Source: Thermodesulfovibrio sp.
GTDB lineage: Bacteria; Nitrospirota; Thermodesulfovibrionia; Thermodesulfovibrionales; JdFR-85
Direction of reading: 5' to 3'
Assembly: GCA_027050975.1 (NCBI GenBank)
Contig: JALUAR010000023.1
Span: forward strand, 1 to 6,728
DNA: 6,728 nt
Positions 1 through 5,180 of this stretch are shown here, in pieces (within the stretch, counting starts at the first letter, position 1; each line of letters opens with the position of its first letter). Position numbers and translations under genes: made by a program. The notes below the pieces were generated by a model that saw only the letters and a program-made list of their open reading frames with translations, was not told the DNA's origin and did no database searches.

Positions 1-432
1 GCCTGTTACAAATGTTTTCAGAACAAAAACAGGCGCTGTGCCCAAGAGGCTGATTCCATGAACGAATACATTGAGAAGATGCTTCAGGCTGATGGAATCC
101 TGATAGGCTCACCCACATATTTTGCCGATGTTACAGCCAACACAAAGGCACTTATTGAAAGAGCAGGCATGGTTGCCCGTGCAAATGAAGATATGTTCAG
201 GCGAAAGGTGGGAGCTGCTGTCGTGGCTGTACGAAGAGGCGGAGCCACTCATGTCTTTAACTCTATTAACCACTTTTTCCTGATTGGACAGATGATAGTG
301 CCTGGTTCTGTTTACTGGAACCTTGCCATAGGCAGGGACCCGGGCCAGGTTAAGGATGATGAAGAAGGCATAAGGACCATGAAGACCCTTGGGCAGAACA
401 TGGCATGGTTGCTTAAGAAGATTCACTCATAA
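1..432 (+). CDS. Flavodoxin-fold iron-sulfur flavoprotein (NADPH-dependent FMN reductase-like), 5' end missing
   Basis: The frame is open from base 1 to the TAA at 430-432, giving 143 visible codons. The ATG at 58 is internal, because homologous-looking sequence continues upstream of it. Near the left edge is a Cys-x2-Cys-x7-Cys pattern (visible residues 2, 5, 13). This is the right part of the compact cysteine motif that holds a 4Fe-4S cluster in archaeal and bacterial iron-sulfur flavoproteins; the first Cys would lie just outside the window. It is followed by ADGILIGSPTYFADV, the FMN-binding loop of the flavodoxin-like fold, and a KALIERAG helix. Such proteins are cytoplasmic electron carriers or FMN reductases in anaerobes; the partner is unknown. 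The gene ends 20 bases before the sulfur-carrier gene on the same strand with no terminator between, so it is probably in the same operon. Family assignment is firm; the exact reaction is not known. Confidence 0.85.
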   Translation, partial: ACYKCFQNKNRRCAQEADSMNEYIEKMLQADGILIGSPTYFADVTANTKALIERAGMVARANEDMFRRKVGAAVVAVRRGGATHVFNSINHFFLIGQMIVPGSVYWNLAIGRDPGQVKDDEEGIRTMKTLGQNMAWLLKKIHS

Positions 433-452
433 CAGAAGTGATAATATAGAGT

Positions 453-668
453 ATGGCAAAGATTATACTTCCCGACGGAAAGACCATAGAGGTAAAAGGG
501 CCCAGGGAGATCAGGGCTATCCTGAGGAGGCTGAACATTTTGGAAAACACCGTGCTGATTGTAAGGGGAGATGAACTCCTCACACCTGACCGAATGATCG
601 AGGATGATGATACAATCGAGCTTATACCGGTAATAAGCGGGGGTAGCCTTGAAGTGTCGCATCTGTAG
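453..668 (+). CDS. MoaD/ThiS/TtuB-like ubiquitin-fold sulfur-carrier protein with C-terminal extension
   Basis: This 71-residue protein has the beta-grasp pattern of ThiS, MoaD and TtuB: an opening strand with PDGKTIEV, a helix with REIRAILRRL, and the end signature EDDDTIELIPVISGG. In this family the C-terminal Gly-Gly is adenylated by an E1-like enzyme and turned into a thiocarboxylate that donates sulfur. Being next to a TtuA-like enzyme, it is most likely the TtuB-type donor for tRNA 2-thiolation; a MoaD or ThiS role is less likely because no molybdopterin or thiamine gene is in view. Oddly, Gly63-Gly64 is not terminal. Seven residues (SLEVSHL) follow before the TAG at 666-668. Reading one base back in the GGGGG run (639-643) would end the protein at Gly-Gly, so the tail may be a frameshift product. 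The ATG at 453 has only a weak purine-rich leader. Its last 20 bases overlap the next gene. Confidence 0.88.
   Translation: MAKIILPDGKTIEVKGPREIRAILRRLNILENTVLIVRGDELLTPDRMIEDDDTIELIPVISGGSLEVSHL
639..643 (+). promoter_or_regulatory. Ribosome binding site of the ttuA-like gene, inside the Gly-Gly codons
   Basis: A run of five G lies 5 bases before the TTG at 649 and is the only Shine-Dalgarno-like sequence there. The same bases are part of the GGG GGT codons for the carrier's Gly63-Gly64, so one short stretch both encodes the reactive end of the carrier and positions ribosomes on its partner gene. Seen directly; use as a ribosome binding site is inferred. Confidence 0.6.
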
Positions 669-1614
669 AGAGACTGCAGTAATTGCCCTGCCCAGGCATA
701 ACTCCGCCTTTTGCAAGGAGCATTTTCTTGACTTCTTCAAGAGGCAGGTTCAACGTGCTATAAGAGAGTTCAGAATGTTCAGCAGAAAGGACAGGATACT
801 GGTGTGTGTGTCGGGAGGCAAGGACAGTCTGACGCTTTGGCATATCCTTCATGAACTCAATTATGACACAACAGGGCTGTACATTGACCTTGGCATAGGT
901 GAGTACTCTAAGAGGTCGAGAAGGCTCTGTGAGGATATGGCAAAAAGCCTCGGACGGGAGCTTAAGGTAGTGGAGTTTTCAAAGGCTGTGGCTCCGATAA
1001 AGGATCTGGCCCGTGCTGCCAAAAGGACCGACTGCTCAACCTGCGGAGTAGTTAAGAGGTACTACTTCAACAAGGTGGCCCTTGAGGAGGGTTATAATGT
1101 TGTTGCTACAGGCCATAATCTTGATGACGAGGCAGCACGGCTGCTTGGTAATCTCCTTCGGTGGCAGCTGGAGTTTGTACAAAAGCAGTATCCTGTTCTG
1201 GAGGAGGAGAAGGGGCTAAAGAGGAAGGTAAAACCTTTGTGCAGACTTACGGAGCAGGAGATTGCCGCATATGCCTTTTTGAATCGAATAACATATCTTA
1301 GGGATGAGTGTCCGATGAGCCATGATTCGACAAGCCTGCTTTACAAAGAGGCCCTGAACAGAATCGAATTACAGAGCCCCGGCACCAAACACTTCTTTTA
1401 TTTACAGTTTCTCTACAGGAAGAGAAAAGGGAATTTAAAGGGTTTGAGTGAGAACGCAGCTGTAGAGCCTGACGGAGCAGAAACAGGAGATTCAAAAGGG
1501 GGTCCTTTTCAATGCAGGGTGTGCGGGTTGCCAAGTAGCGGACAGATATGTTCGTTCTGCAAGATCACAGGTTATCTAGATAAATCCGATCAAACTCCTT
1601 ATGAACACGCTTGA
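649..1614 (+). CDS. ttuA: TtuA/Ncs6-family tRNA 2-thiolation enzyme (PP-loop ATPase with two zinc fingers)
   Basis: The 321-residue protein has the layout of the TtuA group of tRNA thiolases. An N-terminal zinc finger uses Cys3, Cys6, Cys22 and His25. The ATP PP-loop SGGKDS is at 55-60. Cys129 and Cys132 (CSTC) with Cys221 (DECPMS) match the three cysteines that hold a 4Fe-4S cluster in Thermus TtuA. A C-terminal zinc finger has Cys289, Cys292, Cys301 and Cys304. The enzyme activates the tRNA base with ATP and replaces its 2-oxygen with sulfur, classically at T54 in thermophiles, taking sulfur from a TtuB thiocarboxylate, which fits the carrier encoded just upstream. The start must be the TTG at 649: two TAA codons close the frame at 631-636, no ATG or GTG lies between, and Cys3 is needed. 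The modified position in this organism is not provable here. The 3' tail overlaps the convergent gene by 50 bases, starting just after the last zinc ligand. Confidence 0.92.
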   Translation: MKCRICRETAVIALPRHNSAFCKEHFLDFFKRQVQRAIREFRMFSRKDRILVCVSGGKDSLTLWHILHELNYDTTGLYIDLGIGEYSKRSRRLCEDMAKSLGRELKVVEFSKAVAPIKDLARAAKRTDCSTCGVVKRYYFNKVALEEGYNVVATGHNLDDEAARLLGNLLRWQLEFVQKQYPVLEEEKGLKRKVKPLCRLTEQEIAAYAFLNRITYLRDECPMSHDSTSLLYKEALNRIELQSPGTKHFFYLQFLYRKRKGNLKGLSENAAVEPDGAETGDSKGGPFQCRVCGLPSSGQICSFCKITGYLDKSDQTPYEHA

Positions 1615-2635
1615 ATGTTTCAAGAACCTTGGGATCAAAATGCTCCGGCATGGTCCTGCCGTCTCCTTCGGTTATTATTTTGTAAGCCTCCTCATGTGTT
1701 AAAGGTCCTTTATATGGTCGAGGTGACCGCAGGGCATCATACTGGTCAACCAGCATGACGATTCTTCCTTCCAAAGGAATCTCCTCGCCTTTCAACCCCT
1801 TGGGATAGCCTGTTCCGTCCCATCTTTCGTGGTGGGTAAGAGCTATTGTGGCACCCATCTGCAGGACCGGATATTTTGAGCCCTTAAGAATCTCATAGCC
1901 TATTGTGGTGTGGGACTTTACAACCTCAAACTCTTCCTCGGTGAGACGACCTTTTTTAAGAAGAATACCATCAGGTATTCCTATCTTGCCAACGTCATGC
2001 ATGGGAGATGCCTGAACAATGTTTTCCACAAATTCAAGAGGCATCCCGAACTCCTCAGCAATTAATTTGCTATACCTGCTTATTCTACGGATATGTGATG
2101 CAGTGTCTTCATCCCTGTACTCTGCTGCTATTGTCAGCCGCTCTATAATCTCCCTGCTTGCCTCTTTTACCATTTTGAGGGCCTCTCTCAGTTCCCTGGT
2201 CCTCTCGAGCACGGTCTGTTCCAGTCTTTCATTGTACTGCTTGTTAAGCAGAATCACCTCATAATAGTTCAATGCCCTTTTAACGGAGTGGAGCACCTGT
2301 TCCATCTTGAAGGGTTTGATAATAAAGTCAGAAGCTCCATGCTTCAATGCCTCTATTGTTATGTCTGTTTCAGGATAGGCGGTGATGAGGATAACGGGCA
2401 GGTCCGGATTCTTTAGACGCACATTGCGTAAAAGGGTTAGGCCATCCATACGAGGCATTACTATGTCGGATATCACTAAATGGATGGGCTTTTGAGAAAT
2501 CAGTTTCAGCGCCTCTTCTGGATCTCCGAAATCATAAACCGTATACCCAGCCTCAACTAGCAGGGTCTTAAGAACATCCCTTACCGAGGGATCATCGTCA
2601 ACAAGCAGAATCGAATAGCTGGATGGATCTTTCAT
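1565..2635 (-). CDS. Response regulator with HD-GYP domain (probable cyclic-di-GMP phosphodiesterase, RpfG-like)
   Basis: The 356-residue protein starts with a receiver domain (about 8-122): acidic pocket Asp13-Asp15, phospho-acceptor Asp57 in SDIVMP, Thr85 and Lys107 in KPF. A helical linker (about 125-165, heptad-like, with LERTRELREAL) leads to an HD-GYP domain (about 165-345): His181, HD at 213-214 with Lys217, His242, HHERWDGTGYP at 268-278, Asp297 in DQYDAL, and a closing FDP at 333-335. All core motifs are present, so cyclic-di-GMP hydrolysis in the cytoplasm, switched by phosphorylation of Asp57, is the likely role. At the position four before His181, where trinuclear enzymes carry Glu in an ETGxH motif, it has Asp177. 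No cognate kinase is adjacent. The ATG (2633-2635) is preceded by AAAAGGA at 5-base spacing and a TATAAT box. The gene stands alone on its strand; its 3' end overlaps ttuA. Confidence 0.95.
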   Translation of the reverse strand: MKDPSSYSILLVDDDPSVRDVLKTLLVEAGYTVYDFGDPEEALKLISQKPIHLVISDIVMPRMDGLTLLRNVRLKNPDLPVILITAYPETDITIEALKHGASDFIIKPFKMEQVLHSVKRALNYYEVILLNKQYNERLEQTVLERTRELREALKMVKEASREIIERLTIAAEYRDEDTASHIRRISRYSKLIAEEFGMPLEFVENIVQASPMHDVGKIGIPDGILLKKGRLTEEEFEVVKSHTTIGYEILKGSKYPVLQMGATIALTHHERWDGTGYPKGLKGEEIPLEGRIVMLVDQYDALRSPRPYKGPLTHEEAYKIITEGDGRTMPEHFDPKVLETFKRVHKEFDRIYLDNL

Positions 2636-2640
2636 TTGTA

Positions 2641-2647
2641 TCCTTTT
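2641..2647 (-). promoter_or_regulatory. Ribosome binding site of the HD-GYP response regulator
   Basis: On the minus strand AAAAGGA lies 5 bases before the ATG of the response regulator. It is a good Shine-Dalgarno match at normal spacing and supports the chosen start. Confidence 0.65.
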
Positions 2648-2661
2648 AGGACATTTTTTAC

Positions 2662-2691
2662 ATTATACAATTTTTCCTATGGAATCACCAA
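2662..2691 (-). promoter_or_regulatory. Promoter of the HD-GYP response regulator
   Basis: On the minus strand a perfect TATAAT (2662-2667) lies 26 bases before the start codon. The best -35 at an acceptable 18-base spacing is TTGGTG (2686-2691), which keeps only the TTG part of the consensus. This leaves a leader of roughly 20 bases that still includes the ribosome binding site. A weak -35 suggests a low level or dependence on an activator. Confidence 0.5.
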
Positions 2692-2736
2692 ATTTCAAAC
2701 GCTTTCTGATAAGTGATGATTTTCTGTACAAATGCC

Positions 2737-2765
2737 TTGACGGTAAGGGTGAAATCTGATATATT
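2737..2765 (+). promoter_or_regulatory. Sigma-70-type promoter of nfi, start site at the ATG
   Basis: TTGACG (2737-2742) and TATATT (2760-2765) are separated by exactly 17 bases, and TGA before the -10 gives an extended -10 motif (TGnTATATT). Transcription would begin about seven bases after the -10, at or within a base of the A of the ATG at 2772. No Shine-Dalgarno sequence lies at normal spacing before that ATG, which fits a leaderless mRNA. The same TGA closes the nfi reading frame upstream, so the gene cannot start within or before the promoter. Confidence 0.68.
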
Positions 2766-2771
2766 GAAATC

Positions 2772-3455
2772 ATGTTCCTGTGGCCGGTAACAATAAAGGA
2801 GGCAATTAGAGTTCAGGAGACCCTGGCAGGGCAGGTCCGTATAGAGCCATTTAAGGGAACTGTAAAAAGAATAGCAGGAGTTGATGCTGCCTTTATAGGT
2901 GCCAAAACCATAGGAGCTGTTATTGTGTTTGATTACAAGAGTATGGAGATTATAGACTCTGCCTTTTCCGTAACGGAAACACCTTTCCCCTATGTTCCCG
3001 GTTATCTCTCCTTCAGAGAAGGCCCTGCCATTGTTGCTGCCTTTCGGAAGCTGAAGCTGTGGCCGGATGTGATAATCTTTGACGGACAGGGTATTGCCCA
3101 TCCCAGGAGAATGGGGATTGCTTCACATCTGGGAGTGTTTCTCCGGACCCCATCCATCGGATGTGCAAAATCAAGACTTGTGGGTGAGTATAAAGAGCCC
3201 GGCGGTGAGCGTGGCAGTTACAGTTATCTCTACTATGAGGGCGAGATTGTGGGAGCTGTACTCAGAACCCGTGCAGCTGTTAAGCCTGTATTTGTATCAC
3301 CCGGGCATATGGTCTCCCTGGATGATGCTATCAAGACGGTTCTAAGCTGTTCTAAATACAGGCTGCCTGAGCCGATAAGGATGGTTGATCGATGGTGTAA
3401 ATGGATAAAGCGAGAGTGTGCTCATGAGCCGGAGGCAATGGCATGTCAGGTCTGA
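2772..3455 (+). CDS. nfi: Endonuclease V
   Basis: The 227-residue protein carries the endonuclease V motifs in order: GVDAAF with Asp38, PYVPGYLSFRE (73-83) with Glu83, and FDGQGIAHPRR (103-113) with Asp104 and His110, then GIASHLG and CAKSRL with Lys133. Asp38, Glu83 and Asp104 correspond to the metal-binding catalytic triad, and PYVPGYLSFRE includes the wedge that separates strands at the lesion. The enzyme nicks next to deaminated adenine (inosine) in DNA and, in some organisms, RNA. The ATG at 2772 is chosen because an in-frame TGA lies at 2757-2759 and the family-typical start W-P-x-T-x-x-E-A begins right after it. It has a strong promoter of its own but no ribosome binding site, so it is probably translated from a leaderless mRNA. 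Its last 13 bases overlap the Smr gene, which should be cotranscribed. The length is typical and all key residues are present. Confidence 0.96.
   Translation: MFLWPVTIKEAIRVQETLAGQVRIEPFKGTVKRIAGVDAAFIGAKTIGAVIVFDYKSMEIIDSAFSVTETPFPYVPGYLSFREGPAIVAAFRKLKLWPDVIIFDGQGIAHPRRMGIASHLGVFLRTPSIGCAKSRLVGEYKEPGGERGSYSYLYYEGEIVGAVLRTRAAVKPVFVSPGHMVSLDDAIKTVLSCSKYRLPEPIRMVDRWCKWIKRECAHEPEAMACQV
3431..3435 (+). promoter_or_regulatory. Ribosome binding site of the Smr-domain gene, inside nfi
   Basis: GGAGG sits 7 bases before the ATG at 3443, within the last codons of nfi. It decides the start of the Smr gene and predicts coupled translation of the two genes. Confidence 0.7.
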
Positions 3456-4099
3456 GCTATAGGCCCTTTGAATGTCTCAAGGAACTGAAAGTCGAGGAGG
3501 AGCTTCACAGCCCTGAAGTTTCAACAGGGGAGAATGGCTCTATTGATGAAGAAGAGCTATTTCGCATGGCTATGAAGGGGGTAAAGGAGATTAAGGAGTT
3601 TAGCACTATTCCCTATACCAGTCCGAAGAAGGCGGTGCCAAGACACCGTGGCAATAGACAGGAGAGAGAGACCCTTTCGATTTTGAGGGGGATAGTCGAG
3701 GGAAGGGTCGGAATTCCCCTTGTTAATACACAGGAGTATGTGGAGTGGGTTAACCCACCATACAAGGGGCAAATTGTCAGAGTGCTTCATGAGGGGAGGA
3801 TTTCCGTGCAGGACTTCATCGATCTCCACGGTTATACACTTCAGGAGGCAAAGGAGGAGTTACGAGAGTTTATCCTGGGAGCAATGAAAAGAGGGCTGTC
3901 CTGTGTCAAGGTTATTCACGGTAGGGGGCTCAGGTCGCAGGGCAGACCAATATTAAAGGAGGCCGTGCTGAAGTGGCTTGAGCGAGACTTCAGAAAGTGG
4001 ATTGTGGCTTACGTAACAGCCAGGGCATGTGACGGCGGGCTGGGCGCGATTTATGTTTTACTCCGTAGTTGCAGAGAGAAATCACCTCAAAACCAGTAA
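3443..4099 (+). CDS. Smr-domain protein (MutS2 C-terminal-like putative nuclease)
   Basis: The 218-residue protein has a stand-alone Smr domain at about 125-210: IDLHG (126-130), the family-defining VIHGRG (157-162) and GGLGAIYVLL (198-207). The N-terminal 120 residues are charged and partly helical (EEELFRMAMKGVKEI, 36-50), a pattern seen in proteobacterial YdaL/SmrA-like proteins. Smr domains cleave or nick nucleic acids: MutS2 Smr is a DNA or ribosome-associated RNA endonuclease, and SmrB cuts mRNA at collided ribosomes. LDLHG and HGRG are the motifs tied to activity and both are intact. This protein lacks the MutS core, so it is not MutS2. Its target is unknown; DNA repair with endonuclease V, or RNA quality control, are both possible. 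It starts inside nfi with GGAGG at good spacing. No clear hairpin terminator follows. Confidence 0.92.
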   Translation: MSGLSYRPFECLKELKVEEELHSPEVSTGENGSIDEEELFRMAMKGVKEIKEFSTIPYTSPKKAVPRHRGNRQERETLSILRGIVEGRVGIPLVNTQEYVEWVNPPYKGQIVRVLHEGRISVQDFIDLHGYTLQEAKEELREFILGAMKRGLSCVKVIHGRGLRSQGRPILKEAVLKWLERDFRKWIVAYVTARACDGGLGAIYVLLRSCREKSPQNQ

Positions 4100-4133
4100 C
4101 ACCATTTATGATTTGTCATTTCTCCTGCAATAT

Positions 4134-4161
4134 TAAAGTTTACTCTTTCTTCGTCCGATAA
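4134..4161 (+). promoter_or_regulatory. Sigma-28 (FliA)-like promoter before the kinase-like/receiver gene
   Basis: TAAAGTTT (4134-4141) matches the flagellar sigma factor -35 element in all eight positions. TCCGATAA (4154-4161) matches the -10 element GCCGATAA in seven of eight. The gap is 12 bases rather than the usual 11. A start site would fall near 4167-4170, only a few bases before the ATG at 4173. That is a problem for the model, because the strong GGAGGG ribosome binding site (4164-4169) would then be mostly outside the mRNA. No convincing sigma-70 promoter was found in the same gap. Upstream transcripts from nfi could instead carry the ribosome binding site. Confidence 0.45.
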
Positions 4162-4163
4162 AA

Positions 4164-4169
4164 GGAGGG
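4164..4169 (+). promoter_or_regulatory. Ribosome binding site of the kinase-like/receiver gene
   Basis: AAAGGAGGG, with core GGAGGG at 4164-4169, lies 3 bases before the ATG at 4173; counted from AGGAGG the spacing is about 4-5 bases. This is a near-perfect anti-Shine-Dalgarno match and fixes the start. Confidence 0.72.
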
Positions 4170-4172
4170 ATT

Positions 4173-5180
4173 ATGGACAAAGACAGAGAAAATCAGCCTG
4201 GAAACTTCTCTGATAAAGAAGCGATTTTCAGAGCAGAAGCCTCCCGGGAGATTAAACGTCTATTAGGGGAAGTTCTATTTATATTAACTGACCTGAAAGA
4301 GAGTGTAAAAGAGACGGCGCTTTCAGGCAGTATAGAGACAGTTGTTGAGACACTGAAACTTGCAAAGGAGTATGTTGAGTTAATGGCTCAGACTCCATAC
4401 GAAAATTCCGTCTCTGTTTATGAAGTAAATGAGGTTATACAGAGGGTGCTCTCTTTGATGGATTATCAGATGAGGACTCGTAATATCTCGGTGCATTTTT
4501 GTTCCTCTCCGGAGAAGCTTCTGGTAAAGGGGAAGCAGACAAATCTCTTAAGGAGTCTGCTCTTTATCTTAATGAATATAGTGAAACTCTATGAAGTGAT
4601 TGAAGGCGAAAAGGATCTGTACATAGAAACCCTGGCCTTTTCCGGTCGGGTCGAGATCAGGATAAAAGATATAGTATCAACGGGTGACATTGATAATTAT
4701 GTGACTCAGCTGGTGTTGGAGCTTATTGAGAAGGAATCCGGCAGGGTTTCCTTCTCAATCACGGACGAGGGAAGGCTTTTTACAATAGATCTTCCTCATG
4801 CGGAGGCAGAATCGATCCCATTGAGGATACTGATTGTTGATGACGATCAGATGATTCGAGAGTTTCTGAAGGATATACTGGAGTATCTGGGCCAGGAGGT
4901 GATTCTGACTGCTTCTCCTTTGAAGGCCATGGAGTTACTGAAAAGAGAAATGATAGACCTTGTGCTGGTTGATTACAGGATGCCTGAAATGGATGGTATC
5001 AAATTTATTCAGATGGCAAAAGCATATATGCCTTTGGAAAGGCTTTTTCTGCTAACCGGAGATACCATATCATGTGAGGTCGAATTGGCCAGAAAGCGGG
5101 AGGGTATTAATGTTTTGAGCAAACCTCTGCAGATTAATAAACTGAAGGAGCTAATCAGTCTCTATAGGAGGGTTGAATGA
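4173..5180 (+). CDS. Degenerate histidine-kinase-like protein with C-terminal receiver domain
   Basis: The 335-residue protein aligns by eye with a hybrid sensor kinase lacking a sensor domain. Residues 14-76 form a helical, dimerization-like region in which SREIKRLLGEVL (24-35) matches the HEINNPLxxIL box but has Arg25 in place of the phosphorylated His. Residues 82-208 resemble an ATPase domain: VNEVIQRVLSLM, an N-box-like LLFILMNIVKLYE with Asn135, and the closing strands SGRVSFSIT and LFTIDLP. The DxGxG motif reads DIVSTGD, and the ATP lid and second Gly box are missing. Residues 217-335 are an intact receiver: Asp223-225, phospho-site Asp267 (VDYRMP), Thr295, Lys317. It probably cannot phosphorylate itself, so the receiver should get phosphate from another kinase, and the kinase-like part would bind or regulate a partner. 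Its stop overlaps the start of the HDOD gene (ATGA), so the two products likely act together. The cognate kinase is not in view. Confidence 0.88.
   Translation: MDKDRENQPGNFSDKEAIFRAEASREIKRLLGEVLFILTDLKESVKETALSGSIETVVETLKLAKEYVELMAQTPYENSVSVYEVNEVIQRVLSLMDYQMRTRNISVHFCSSPEKLLVKGKQTNLLRSLLFILMNIVKLYEVIEGEKDLYIETLAFSGRVEIRIKDIVSTGDIDNYVTQLVLELIEKESGRVSFSITDEGRLFTIDLPHAEAESIPLRILIVDDDQMIREFLKDILEYLGQEVILTASPLKAMELLKREMIDLVLVDYRMPEMDGIKFIQMAKAYMPLERLFLLTGDTISCEVELARKREGINVLSKPLQINKLKELISLYRRVE
5166..5172 (+). promoter_or_regulatory. Ribosome binding site of the HDOD gene
   Basis: AGGAGGG lies 4 bases before the ATG at 5177, within the final codons of the receiver protein. With the ATGA overlap at 5177-5180 it predicts translational coupling. 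Confidence 0.75.

Noticed and set aside
109..426. Minus-strand open frames opposite the flavoprotein, carrier, thiolase and Smr genes (also 423-740, 622-852, 1298-1534, 3557-3829)
   Set aside because: Each lies opposite a well-supported gene, has no domain, and has no convincing ribosome binding site.
58..432. ATG at 58 as the start of the flavoprotein gene
   Set aside because: The frame is open to base 1 and encodes the cysteine cluster and helix expected before the FMN loop, so this ATG is internal and the gene is cut by the window edge.
2019..2264. Ser/Leu-rich plus-strand open frame opposite the HD-GYP linker
   Set aside because: It looks like a membrane segment, but its composition follows from being antisense to a Glu/Arg-rich coiled linker.
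2796..2802. AAAGGAGG within the start of nfi as a ribosome binding site
   Set aside because: It encodes Lys-Glu-Ala of a conserved N-terminal helix, and the only in-frame start after it would be ATT, cutting into family-typical sequence.
2685..3101. Long minus-strand open frame opposite nfi
   Set aside because: It lies across the nfi promoter and the catalytic motifs of nfi, has no recognisable domain, and has the uneven residue makeup of an antisense shadow.
4113..4139. Sigma-70 promoter TTGTCA with TAAAGT before the kinase-like gene
   Set aside because: The spacing is only 15 bases and the -10 match is poor; the sigma-28-like match in the same gap is better.
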